Source: Spirochaetota bacterium
Lineage (GTDB): Bacteria > Spirochaetota > UBA4802 > UBA5550
Assembly: GCA_016928865.1 (NCBI GenBank)
Contig: JAFGJX010000043.1
Location: 1-46,934, forward strand
DNA: 46,934 nt
Direction of reading: 5' to 3'
In this document: positions 7,427 through 15,594 of the stretch, one piece after another
How positions within the stretch are numbered: the stretch's first letter is position 1
How the letters are laid out: each line of letters opens with the position of its first letter
Program-made: the position numbers and the translations under genes
The notes under the pieces: generated by a model
Told to the model about the DNA's origin: nothing
Databases searched by the model: none
The model's input: only the letters and a program-made list of their open reading frames with translations

Positions 7427-8896
7427 ATGAAACGTTACGCACTACTCGCGACCTTAGCATCGCTCTCGCTCTGCCTCTGCGTCGGGTGCGGGCCCGAGCC
7501 GCAGCCCATCACCGCCGGGCTTATCAAGGACGGCGAATTCGACCCGGAGGAATGGGGGAAGGTATATCCGCTGGAATACGAATCATGGCTCAAGACGAAA
7601 GAACCGAAGCCGGTGGGCACGAGCAGGTACAAGCGCGGGTGGGATACGGATAAAATCGTATACGACAAGCTGAGCGAATATCCCTACGCGGCACTCCTCT
7701 ACAATGGATGGGGATTCGGCATTGAGTACAACGAGCCGCGCGGGCACTTTTTTGCAATCACCGACCAGATCGAGATTGATTCCTCGCGGGTCAAGCCGGG
7801 CGGCGTATGCCTGGCGTGTAAATCGCCCTATCACAAGACCCTTGCCAACACTCACGGCATGAAATACCTGACCGCGAAATTCACCGATGCCCTCGACATG
7901 ATATCGCCCAAAATGCGCGAAACAGGGCCGGCCTGTATTGACTGCCATAAAAACACCGACATGGGGCTCACCACCAACAAGGACCACCTGAAGCGGGGAC
8001 TCGAGCTGATCGGCAAGAAGGAGATATCACGCCAGGAGGCCAGGACCCTGGCCTGCGCCCAGTGCCATATCACTTACTACGTGCCGCGTGACCGCGATAA
8101 AAAGGTCGCGGGCGACGCAACGATGCCCTGGACCGGGGGATCATGGGGAAACATATCAATCGAAAACATCATAGCCGACCTACTCACCGACTTCCGGCGC
8201 ATTGAATGGACCCAGAAGGTGACGGGCATCGACATGCCCTATATCCGGCATCCGGAGTTCGAGCTCTTCTCCAGACAGAGCGTCCACTTCAGGGCCGGCG
8301 TCGCCTGCGCGGACTGCCACATGCCGTACCGGAGGACCGGCGCATACAAGATATCCGACCACGACGTGACCAGCCCGCTCAAGGCAGAGCTCATGGCCTG
8401 CGCCCAGTGTCATACGGAGTCAGCCACCTGGCTGAAAGGGCAGATCTTCGCCACGCAGGACCGGACCATGTCGCTCCTCTCGCGCGCGGGATACGCGTGC
8501 GCCGCCACGGCAAAGCTGATCGAGCTGGCCAACGCCAGGCGCGCGGCGGGCTCCGCCATAGACCCGGTCCTGTATGAAAAAGCAAAAGGGGCGTACATGC
8601 AGGGCTTTCTGCGGCTCGTGTTCATCAGCGCGGAGAACTCGCTCGGGTTCCATAACGCGCCCGAGACCGGCCGCGTGCTCGGCGATTCGATCGCCTATGC
8701 GAACAGGGCCGGGGCCCTGCTGCGGCAGGCGCTCGCAAAAGCGGGCATTGATGCGCCTGCGGACATGAACCTTGAGCTCGCGAAGTACCTGAACAACCGC
8801 GGGGAGAAAAAACTCAACTTCAGGCGCGAGCAGGAATTGAGGGACCCGTTTGATACGGAAAGATATTTTACCCCGGAAACGGCAAAAGGCTACTGA
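7427..8896 (+). CDS. nrfA: Ammonia-forming cytochrome c nitrite reductase (pentahaem)
   Basis: NrfA reduces nitrite to ammonium with six electrons in the periplasm and can also reduce NO and hydroxylamine. The 489-residue protein has the hallmark catalytic haem site C-L-A-C-K at residues 128-132 (Lys ligand). Four C-x-x-C-H sites follow at 170-174, 210-214, 294-298 and 325-329. Active-site candidates are the Tyr after haem 3 (C-A-Q-C-H-I-T-Y-Y) and His287. The signal peptide ends L-C-V-G-C, so it may be a lipoprotein cleaved before Cys21. An AGGAG Shine-Dalgarno precedes the ATG. It completes respiratory ammonification with nrfH. Confidence 0.97.
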   Translation: MKRYALLATLASLSLCLCVGCGPEPQPITAGLIKDGEFDPEEWGKVYPLEYESWLKTKEPKPVGTSRYKRGWDTDKIVYDKLSEYPYAALLYNGWGFGIEYNEPRGHFFAITDQIEIDSSRVKPGGVCLACKSPYHKTLANTHGMKYLTAKFTDALDMISPKMRETGPACIDCHKNTDMGLTTNKDHLKRGLELIGKKEISRQEARTLACAQCHITYYVPRDRDKKVAGDATMPWTGGSWGNISIENIIADLLTDFRRIEWTQKVTGIDMPYIRHPEFELFSRQSVHFRAGVACADCHMPYRRTGAYKISDHDVTSPLKAELMACAQCHTESATWLKGQIFATQDRTMSLLSRAGYACAATAKLIELANARRAAGSAIDPVLYEKAKGAYMQGFLRLVFISAENSLGFHNAPETGRVLGDSIAYANRAGALLRQALAKAGIDAPADMNLELAKYLNNRGEKKLNFRREQELRDPFDTERYFTPETAKGY

Positions 8897-9036
8897 GCTA
8901 TCTCGCTATCGATGAAGAGAATGGATTGTCTACCCGCGGGTTATTTAAACGGCTGTTTGTCTGGATGGCAGGTAATTAATATACAATAAGCCGGTAACCC
9001 AGATATTCGGTTTGCACGGCCCGCACGGCCGCCATT

Positions 9037-9930
9037 TCAGAATGTATAGGTTATTGACTCGGTCAGGCCGTACCGGCTGTCCCACCGGTTCAGGTAATCG
9101 GCATTGGTAACCTCGAGATAGTGGAGGACCACGCAATTAAAACCGAGTGAAAGGGTGACGCGTATCTTTTCGATGAAATAGGCGAGCGACGCCTCCGCCG
9201 CGCCCCCCACCGCATGGGAATGGCTCCGGCTTGAAACCGCCGGATTGCCGCTCACCGTTCCGTATAGATACAGAAACGAGGCGGACGGCCTGAAAAAAAG
9301 ATTCTCGATGAGGCGCACGTCGAAAGAACCGCCGGCGCTGAAGCCGGCATTGTGAACGGTCTCTGTAGCCGTCTGCGACGACAGGTAGCTCGAGCTATGC
9401 TCCCTGATAGTGTATCCCTGATAGAGCGGTCCCAGAGACAGCCTGAGCCATTCCGCGACCCGGCAGGTAACATTGAGAGCCCCCCGGAAATTCACCGTAT
9501 CAATCCTGTATCGCCTGTATTCCGACGGGGCGAACGGATTCGTGGTAAGTGACGCGACCATGACCGTGGCGTCGCGATAGGTCCCGGCACCGACTGTAGC
9601 AGACAGGCCCCAGCCGTTCGCGAATCGGACATCGCAGTCGAGACCGAAGAGAGGGGCCGGGCGGACGACGTACGAACGGGAACGCTCCTCTATCTTGAGG
9701 AAAGGTATGCTTCGGTTGACAATGGCGTAAACCAGCATATCGCCGACCTGGCTCATACGTCCCCAGACCGGGTTCCACCAGGCATAATCGATCGAGACGC
9801 CGAGGTCCACGCGTGCCTTTTTATCAGCTGGCGCGGGAACCCGCCCGGCGCCATCATCGACGCCGAACAGGGGGCGGGCTGCAACCGCTGCGGCCAGGCC
9901 TGCGGCAACCACGAGGCCGCGCGCCCTCAT
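9037..9930 (-). CDS. Predicted outer-membrane beta-barrel protein
   Basis: The 297-residue protein begins with an Ala-rich signal peptide (about residues 1-23). It continues as alternating polar/hydrophobic strands with many aromatics and ends in Y-T-F, the C-terminal Phe signal for BAM-dependent insertion. No family is recognised. Its start overlaps the stop of the upstream beta-propeller lipoprotein gene by 4 nt (ATGA), so the two are translationally coupled and probably function together at the outer membrane. It converges on nrfA with a 140-bp spacer in which I see no clear terminator. Confidence 0.7.
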   Translation of the reverse strand: MRARGLVVAAGLAAAVAARPLFGVDDGAGRVPAPADKKARVDLGVSIDYAWWNPVWGRMSQVGDMLVYAIVNRSIPFLKIEERSRSYVVRPAPLFGLDCDVRFANGWGLSATVGAGTYRDATVMVASLTTNPFAPSEYRRYRIDTVNFRGALNVTCRVAEWLRLSLGPLYQGYTIREHSSSYLSSQTATETVHNAGFSAGGSFDVRLIENLFFRPSASFLYLYGTVSGNPAVSSRSHSHAVGGAAEASLAYFIEKIRVTLSLGFNCVVLHYLEVTNADYLNRWDSRYGLTESITYTF

Positions 9931-10916
9931 GGCCGTGACACCTTGTAGATGGCATACGTCCCGCCATCGTTCATATGGTAGTAGAGGGTTTTACCGTCTC
10001 CCGAGAGTGACGGCGCCTCCACAAACCCGGTGATGGCGGCTATGCGAGCCGGTTCGCCGAACGGTTCCGAATCGGCGGTTCTTTTCGAAACCAGAATCTC
10101 AGATGACACACTGCAGAGGTCGAGCCGCGTGAAATAGAGCTCCAGGCCGTCATCGCTGATCGACGGAGCGTACTCGAGACAGCGCCCGGTATTGACGGCC
10201 GCCATGATCGCGTCATTGTCGGCGATCGTGTTAAAGGCGCCGGACGCCGACTCGTACGCGGCGACTCCGATATCGGACCTGTCAGGGACCGCTCCGCCGC
10301 TGAAATGCGCGTTCACGAAATAATAGGTCTGACCGTCGGGGCTTATCTCACCGTCCATGATGATCCAGCCGGGCTGATTGATGTAGAAGTCCCCGGTAAG
10401 ATTATCAAGAACAGGCACCACGCCGCCGCTGAAGGCCCCGGTATAGACATTGCGTATTTCGCCCGGCCAGCCCCTGGTTGAGATGAAATAAAAATTACCG
10501 TCCGTATCCATGCTCGCCACCGCATCCAGGTGGGGCGGCGTTTCGTTTACTCCCGTGATTTTTGCGGCGCCGTTGAACGTCACGTCATCCACCCCCCGTG
10601 CCGCATAGTAGAGGGACGTATCATTGCCGTCGTTCAGGCTGTTAAAGAAGAGGTAGTTGCCGTCACGGGTGATGAAGGGTTCCATGGCGTGGCCGGTATA
10701 GCCGTTTATGGTGACCTTCACCGGGGTGGTAAACTCGGTATTGACGGCAGTTGCACTGCATGATCCGGCGCATCTCAAAAAGGCTATTACCGGACCGGGG
10801 TCGCCCTGATCCTCCGCATCAGCGCAGCCCGAAATCGTGATTGATAATACAACAACTAAAAAGAGGATGGGCAAGCTGAAAATTATAATAGATGGTATGG
10901 CTGTTCTTGCATGCAT
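9927..10916 (-). CDS. Beta-propeller (PD40/TolB-like) lipoprotein
   Basis: The N-terminus is a hydrophobic signal with lipobox I-S-G-C (Cys near residue 31). The 329-residue protein then shows repeats of the PD40 type: phrases like S-x-D-G-x-x-L-Y-F recur (M-D-T-D-G-N-F-Y-F, I-S-P-D-G-Q-T-Y-Y-F, I-S-D-D-G-L-E-L-Y-F, L-S-G-D-G-K-T-L-Y-Y). They indicate a propeller of four to six blades as in TolB/WD40-like proteins. Binding or scaffolding at the cell envelope is likely; no ligand can be named. It is coupled by ATGA overlap to the downstream beta-barrel gene. Confidence 0.75.
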   Translation of the reverse strand: MHARTAIPSIIIFSLPILFLVVVLSITISGCADAEDQGDPGPVIAFLRCAGSCSATAVNTEFTTPVKVTINGYTGHAMEPFITRDGNYLFFNSLNDGNDTSLYYAARGVDDVTFNGAAKITGVNETPPHLDAVASMDTDGNFYFISTRGWPGEIRNVYTGAFSGGVVPVLDNLTGDFYINQPGWIIMDGEISPDGQTYYFVNAHFSGGAVPDRSDIGVAAYESASGAFNTIADNDAIMAAVNTGRCLEYAPSISDDGLELYFTRLDLCSVSSEILVSKRTADSEPFGEPARIAAITGFVEAPSLSGDGKTLYYHMNDGGTYAIYKVSRP

Positions 10917-11018
10917 ACGCTAGTACTCTCTAACCGTGCGCGACGGCAATCGCCGGCACATCCGGTGTAATATACCCATCCCGGGCCGCTGCGGCAACAA
11001 AAAGTTACGGCCCTGCCA

Positions 11019-11354
11019 TCACCCCCTGATCATGACCAGCATCATCTTGAATCTCTCGACCGCATTGAGCGCGTGCGGCTTCCCCGCCGGCATGACGATC
11101 ATGCCGCCCTTTTTCAGCAGGAAAGGCTTTCCGGCGATCCGAATCTCCGCGGTACCGTCAAGAACATGCACCAGCGCGTCGAAGGGCGCCGTGTGTTCGG
11201 AAAGGCCCTGGCCCCTGTCAAAGGCGAAAAGCGTCACCGTGCCGACCGGCCTGTTGATCACCGTGCGGCTGACCACGGAGCTGTCCTGGTAGTCGATGAG
11301 GGCTTCGGTCAGAAGTCCCTCTTTCGTGAATTCACCGTTCTCTTCTGTCGTCAT
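11019..11354 (-). CDS. Small cupin-domain protein
   Basis: A 111-residue single cupin. Conserved elements are the first motif around G-x-x-x-x-x-H-x-A-P-F-D-A-L-V-H-V-L-D-G and the second motif P-A-G-K-P-H-A-L. His residues in both could bind a metal. The start was set at 11354 because GGGAGACAGT precedes it; an upstream ATG seven codons earlier has no Shine-Dalgarno. It follows the DUF438/haemerythrin gene by 32 nt in the same direction, so it is probably co-transcribed from the FNR-type promoter near 12.7 kb. Cupins often accompany NO/redox-stress genes in anaerobes, but the ligand here is unknown. Confidence 0.85.
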   Translation of the reverse strand: MTTEENGEFTKEGLLTEALIDYQDSSVVSRTVINRPVGTVTLFAFDRGQGLSEHTAPFDALVHVLDGTAEIRIAGKPFLLKKGGMIVMPAGKPHALNAVERFKMMLVMIRG

Positions 11355-11386
11355 ACTGTCTCCCTCTATTATCAAGGATCACCGAA

Positions 11387-12601
11387 TCACCTGTAGCTCA
11401 ACAGCCGCTGCTCTCCTTCAAGCTTCCGCTTCTCGGTCAGGTCCTGCGACACCTCCATGGTGCCCAGGTACGCGCCGTTTTCATCGCGCAGGGCGAAATA
11501 CTCGATGCTGATGAACCTCCCGCGGTGCGTGATCCAGAAGGAGGCGCTGCTGTTTTTCCCCGAGCGAAAATCATCGAGTATCTTCTGCACCGTTGCGACG
11601 CTCGCGGGCGGATGGCACTGCTGCACCTTGCGCCCGATTATCGCCCTGCTCCTGGTAAATACGCGGTCCGGGCCCTGGGAAAAATACCGCACCGTGTCGT
11701 CAGCGTCCACGAATGTGATGTCCACCGGCACGGTGTCCAGGATCGCCGCAAGCTCTCTCACCGCAAGGCTGCCGGTGGGCAGGACTATCCGCCTGGAGAG
11801 CGTTTCAACTGCCGCAGCGGCGCCTCCTTCAAGCAGGGGCTTCCACTCCTCTTTCGGATCATAGAGGCAAAAACCGATTTCCGGGCTCTGGCGGTACACC
11901 TCGTACCATTCCTGCTCGGTCAGCGCATCCAGGCTCATGGGCAGGAGAATGTTCTCTTCCTTCCCGATCATATCGATGACGGCCTGCGTCGCCACCTGGA
12001 GTTCGGGAATTATCCACTTTATTTCGCTGTTGTTTTTCATCCCGGTCTCAAGGACCCGGGCCGCCTTCTTGATCAGCTTCCTTGTTTCATCATGCTTGGC
12101 CCACATGACCGCCGGCGGCCCGGTGATGCCGTGCTTTTCAAGATAGGGGAAGACCAGGTTCTCCTTGCGCGTGTAATGCTTGTCAACGTCCATGAGCCTG
12201 AAAAATCCCTGCAGGAGCGCCGCATAGGTCTCCTGCGCGGGCGCTTCCGGTCCGGCGCGGAACAGCTTCTCCAGCTCCGCGATCTCCCTCTCGAGCGCGC
12301 GGTTCTCCTCCTTGAAGGTATGCACCGGATGGCCCGGCGCAGCGCTCTTTGCCCCGGTCTGGTCGATGCTGCCGTCCAGCACGGCGGTGTGCATATCACA
12401 CAGCTTCACCACCTCCTCCTGGGGAAGGCCCTCTGCGATAAGCTCCTGCTCCACCCTGACCACATCATCATAGGGGATCTGCCCCAGGGCATGACGCAGC
12501 TCCGCCTTCACCCGGTCCGGCTCCTCGCCGCGATGGAGCTTCAGGAAGAGTTCCTTGAGAATGTCGCGCTTCTTTTCGTTATTATTGATCAATTCGCTCA
12601 T
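11387..12601 (-). CDS. DUF438 - haemerythrin - PAS protein
   Basis: A 404-residue soluble protein with three parts: an N-terminal helical DUF438 domain (about residues 5-85), a haemerythrin-like HHE domain (about 90-225, with H-P-V-H, H-Y-T-R-K-E-N, K-H-D-E-T and K-E-E-N-I-L metal-ligand candidates), and a C-terminal PAS domain (about 275-395). Related DUF438 proteins occur in anaerobes and are associated with NO or oxygen sensing and Fe-S repair, partly like RIC/YtfE. GGGAGGG lies 4 nt before the ATG. The upstream FNR-type dyad at 12693-12706 links it to the nrf region. Confidence 0.9.
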   Translation of the reverse strand: MSELINNNEKKRDILKELFLKLHRGEEPDRVKAELRHALGQIPYDDVVRVEQELIAEGLPQEEVVKLCDMHTAVLDGSIDQTGAKSAAPGHPVHTFKEENRALEREIAELEKLFRAGPEAPAQETYAALLQGFFRLMDVDKHYTRKENLVFPYLEKHGITGPPAVMWAKHDETRKLIKKAARVLETGMKNNSEIKWIIPELQVATQAVIDMIGKEENILLPMSLDALTEQEWYEVYRQSPEIGFCLYDPKEEWKPLLEGGAAAAVETLSRRIVLPTGSLAVRELAAILDTVPVDITFVDADDTVRYFSQGPDRVFTRSRAIIGRKVQQCHPPASVATVQKILDDFRSGKNSSASFWITHRGRFISIEYFALRDENGAYLGTMEVSQDLTEKRKLEGEQRLLSYR

Positions 12602-12664
12602 AATTCCCTCCCGCAGTCACGCAGCATGCCACCAGCCGCTGCGCATCAGGCGTCATTGTTTTAT

Positions 12665-12706
12665 AATATCTTAATATTTTATACGCGTATCATTGACCCA
12701 GGTCAA
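12665..12706 (-). promoter_or_regulatory. FNR/DNR-type promoter of the DUF438-cupin operon
   Basis: TTGACCCAGGTCAA (12693-12706) is a perfect TTGAC-N4-GTCAA dyad. On the minus strand a -10-like GATATT lies exactly 22 bp away (12665-12670). A better hexamer, TATTAT, lies 2 bp further (12663-12668). The dyad would thus centre at -41.5 or -43.5, almost the same design as at 6745-6814. Confidence 0.65.
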
Positions 12707-12755
12707 CACCTGCGAATTTTTCAATGCGTATAAACCGAGCAGGGGTTGTAGCGTT

Positions 12756-13646
12756 CTACGGAAACCAGACTCCTTCCGCGATCGGGATCACGCTCCCGCC
12801 GACCGAGACTCGTATCCGCCCATTGCCGTCCTCCTCCGCCTTCAATCTGAGGAGCGATGGCCTGCCGATCTCATATCCCTGGCCGACCGCAAGGTCAACC
12901 CTGTCTGATTTAAAATACCGGTGTCTGACCAGATAGGCAGCCAGGCAGCCGTTTCCGCTGCCGGTGGCCGGATCTTCTGATATGCCGAGGTAATCGGCAA
13001 ACATCCGTACGCTCACGGCATGGCTCGCATCATGTCCCTCCGGACAAAACACCAGTACGCACGGCGGCAATCCCTCATTTATCAGATTGAAATACAGTTC
13101 CCGGTCCAGCGCGGCTCGTTCCAGCGCCCCGAGATTTTTCAACGGCACGATAAGGTGCGGAAGCCCGGTCGAAACCTCCTGCACCGGGCCCGAGGCATCA
13201 AGCGCATCTCCCGGCAATCCCAGCATCCCGGCAATGATCCCCGCGCCAAATGAATTACCAAACGACGGCTCGATCTGTTCCATCCAGAGAATGGCGTTAT
13301 TTTCCTCTTCTGAAAATACGACCGGGATCTGGCCCACATTCAGATTGAGCACAACCCTGTCTGCTTTCTGTTTTGCGACATGCGTGTTGATAATATAGGC
13401 TGTACCTAGGCTGGGATGGCCGGCAAAATCGATCTCCCTGGCAGGGGTGAATATGCGCACGGGATAGCCGCCGTCCCCCGCCCGGTCGGACATGATGAAG
13501 GTCGTTTCGGAAAAATTGATTTCTCGCGCGATCTTCTGCATCTCGCTTTCCGGAAGCGATCCTCCGCCTGCAAATGTCGCCAGCTGATTGCCCGAATACT
13601 TTTCCCTGCCAAAGACGTCCGTGATAAAGAATTTCAACCCGCGCAT
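12756..13646 (-). CDS. PhzF-family isomerase-like protein
   Basis: A 296-residue PhzF/YddE-type protein with a duplicated diaminopimelate-epimerase-like fold. Visible signatures are F-G-R-x-x-x-G-N-Q-L-A near residue 12, N-F-S-E-T-T-F with Glu47 (the catalytic acid position in PhzF), D-F-A-G-H-P-S-L-G-T-A near residue 75 and D-P-A-T-G-S-G-N-G near residue 234. Most such proteins have no assigned substrate, and phenazine synthesis is not implied. I set the start at 13646 (AAGG 7 nt upstream) because the longer frame upstream has no family similarity and overlaps ridA. It follows ridA after 14 nt, forming a two-gene unit. Confidence 0.9.
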   Translation of the reverse strand: MRGLKFFITDVFGREKYSGNQLATFAGGGSLPESEMQKIAREINFSETTFIMSDRAGDGGYPVRIFTPAREIDFAGHPSLGTAYIINTHVAKQKADRVVLNLNVGQIPVVFSEEENNAILWMEQIEPSFGNSFGAGIIAGMLGLPGDALDASGPVQEVSTGLPHLIVPLKNLGALERAALDRELYFNLINEGLPPCVLVFCPEGHDASHAVSVRMFADYLGISEDPATGSGNGCLAAYLVRHRYFKSDRVDLAVGQGYEIGRPSLLRLKAEEDGNGRIRVSVGGSVIPIAEGVWFP

Positions 13647-13660
13647 CTCCGTACCTTTTC

Positions 13661-14041
13661 CTATGCGAGCGCTATCGCCTCTATCTCCACAAGCGCGCCG
13701 AGGGGCAGCTTCCCGACCGCATAGGCCGCACGGGCCGGGGGATCGTTCGGGAAAAACCCGGCGTATACTGCATTGACATCGGCAAAGTCGCCTATAGAGT
13801 CGAGTAGAACGGTGCACTTGACCGCCCTGTCGAGGCCGCTCCCGGCCGCTTCGAGTATCGCCGCAATATTGGCAAGCGCCTGTCGCGCCTGTTCCGCCGG
13901 TGTCATTGCCGAAAGCTTACCGCTTACGGGATCGATGCCGAGCTGGCCCGACACGAAGATGAAACCGTTCGCCCGTATCGCCTGGGAATACGCACCGATG
14001 GCCGCGGGCGCTCCTGGCGTCGCTATGACTGTTCTGTCCAT
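13661..14041 (-). CDS. ridA: RidA family reactive intermediate/imine deaminase
   Basis: A 126-residue YjgF/YER057c/UK114 protein that hydrolyses reactive enamine/imine intermediates from PLP enzymes. Motifs present: P-x-A-I-G-A-Y-S-Q-A near the N-terminus, F-V-S-G-Q-L-G-I-D-P, R-Q-A-L-x-N-I, and P-P-A-R-A-A-Y, which supplies the catalytic Arg. The ATG at 14039-14041 has GGAGGGG 4 nt upstream; the extra upstream residues of a longer frame lack homology. It is the first gene of a ridA-phzF unit, divergent from the metallo-beta-lactamase/Crp pair. Confidence 0.95.
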   Translation of the reverse strand: MDRTVIATPGAPAAIGAYSQAIRANGFIFVSGQLGIDPVSGKLSAMTPAEQARQALANIAAILEAAGSGLDRAVKCTVLLDSIGDFADVNAVYAGFFPNDPPARAAYAVGKLPLGALVEIEAIALA

Positions 14042-14144
14042 ACTGCCCCTCCCCGCGCCGCCGACCGGCATGTCGCGCATCAATTTCAGGTGAATTTCAA
14101 CATTCTCTTGACATATTACAGAAAATCTTTCAACCATTAATATC

Positions 14145-14936
14145 ATGACAGAAAAAAAATACACCCTGCACCGGATCTCCGGTCAGATCGAGACGATCTA
14201 CCTTGCCGAGTATCCCGACCGCATGCTCCTCCTGGACGGCGGGTGCCGGTGCGATACGCGCCGGATACGAAACTTCGTCACAAAGAAACTCGGGAAAAGG
14301 ATGGAAGATATAACCCTGTCATTCGTTTCGCACGTGCACCCGGACCACGCCGGCGCCGCCCCGATATTGAGAAAACGATACGGCATTCCGATCGCGGCGC
14401 CCCGGGCCATTGACACCTGGTATGTCAGGCTTTCCGGATGGCTGCAGCATCTCATCGACTATCTTTTCGCATGGGCCGTGGTAATACGGATGGGCCGGCC
14501 ATGGCTGCGCATGTGGTATCCCCGGTTCGTGCGGCCCGATTTTCCGCTCGAAGACGGCTCATACCTCCCGTTCTTTGAAGACTGGAAGGTATTGCTTACC
14601 CCGGGGCACACGGCGCACCATGCCGTCCTCTATAACGAAGACGAATGCACGCTCTATGCCGGCGACCTGGTCCTCAAGGCGAATGACCGCTGGCTCCTTC
14701 CGGTGCCCATCACCATGCCCGCGGCGCAGAAGGAATCCCTTCGCAGGCTGTCAACCATGAACATTAAAACAATGCTCCTCGCACACGGGGACCTTCAGGA
14801 TGAACTGCCCGTCGGCCTGTTCGATTCGCTCATGCCAGGCACGATCAGAAGGCCGCCCCTGACCCTCAGGGCGGTGATGCCCCTCATGATGCTCCCTCCC
14901 GATATACGCAAAAACACGACCGGCGGCGGTTCATGA
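14145..14936 (+). CDS. Metallo-beta-lactamase-fold hydrolase
   Basis: The 263-residue protein has the MBL metal site in order: H-V-H-P-D-H-A-G near residue 64, G-H-T-A-H-H near residue 154, A-G-D near residue 173 and A-H-G-D near residue 208. The fold covers glyoxalases II, lactonases and flavodiiron-type modules; no flavodoxin partner domain is fused here. The C-terminus extends into a Pro/Met-rich stretch. Its stop overlaps the next gene's start (ATGA at 14933-14936), so it is translationally coupled to the Crp/Fnr regulator. A function tied to the regulator's signal is plausible but unproven. Confidence 0.9.
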   Translation: MTEKKYTLHRISGQIETIYLAEYPDRMLLLDGGCRCDTRRIRNFVTKKLGKRMEDITLSFVSHVHPDHAGAAPILRKRYGIPIAAPRAIDTWYVRLSGWLQHLIDYLFAWAVVIRMGRPWLRMWYPRFVRPDFPLEDGSYLPFFEDWKVLLTPGHTAHHAVLYNEDECTLYAGDLVLKANDRWLLPVPITMPAAQKESLRRLSTMNIKTMLLAHGDLQDELPVGLFDSLMPGTIRRPPLTLRAVMPLMMLPPDIRKNTTGGGS

Positions 14937-15589
14937 AAATCGAGCGCGTCCTGAAAAAAAGCGAGCTCTTCAGCGGATTGAGCGACACGGCTGAAAAAAA
15001 ATTAGAGGCCGCCGGCAGGATCGTCAAGGCCCCACAGGGCATGATGATATTCCTCGAGGGCGAGAAGGGATCCCTCTTCTACCTTCTCATGGAGGGGAGC
15101 GTGCGGCTCTTCAAGAGCGCGCCCGACGGCAGGGAGATCACGCTCAAGCTCATGAGCCCGGGCGAAATTTTTGGCGAGGTCATCCTCTTTGAACAGGACC
15201 GCTATCCAGCGAGCGCCACGGCGGTCTCCGATTCTTCCCTCTTCGCCATAGACCGGGCCTCGTTCAACACGCTCCTGGACGGACAGGATTTCAGGACGGA
15301 GTTCATATCCATTATAATGAAAAAACAACGCTACCTCGTGGAGAGAATTCTCTACCTCACCGCGCTCGACGTGGAAGAGCGCTTTTTTCGCTTCCTCCTG
15401 GAGCACTATGGCAGGAAAGAGGCCTACGAGATCCCCATTTCAAAGAAGGACCTTGCCTCCGCGATCGGGACCATACCGGAGACCCTTTCGCGGCTCATAC
15501 AGCGCCTTTCGAAGCGCAATATCATTCGGTGGGAAGGTTCCCGCCTGGAGCTCGCGGACGGGTTCTGGGAAGCGCAGGAATACGACTGA
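14933..15589 (+). CDS. Crp/Fnr family transcriptional regulator
   Basis: A 218-residue regulator with an N-terminal cyclic-nucleotide-binding-type sensor (about 10-125), a dimerisation helix (about 125-145) and a C-terminal winged helix. The recognition helix reads I-P-E-T-L-S-R (Glu183, Ser186, Arg187), the E-x-x-S-R pattern of proteins that read TTGA half-sites. The N-terminal cysteine cluster of true FNR is absent, so it is not an Fe-S oxygen sensor. A haem-type NO sensor (DNR/NnrR-like) or an unliganded form is more likely. Two TTGA-N6-TCAA sites at 6773 and 12693 are candidate targets. It overlaps the upstream MBL gene by 4 nt. Confidence 0.92.
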   Translation: MKIERVLKKSELFSGLSDTAEKKLEAAGRIVKAPQGMMIFLEGEKGSLFYLLMEGSVRLFKSAPDGREITLKLMSPGEIFGEVILFEQDRYPASATAVSDSSLFAIDRASFNTLLDGQDFRTEFISIIMKKQRYLVERILYLTALDVEERFFRFLLEHYGRKEAYEIPISKKDLASAIGTIPETLSRLIQRLSKRNIIRWEGSRLELADGFWEAQEYD

Positions 15590-15594
15590 AGTTG

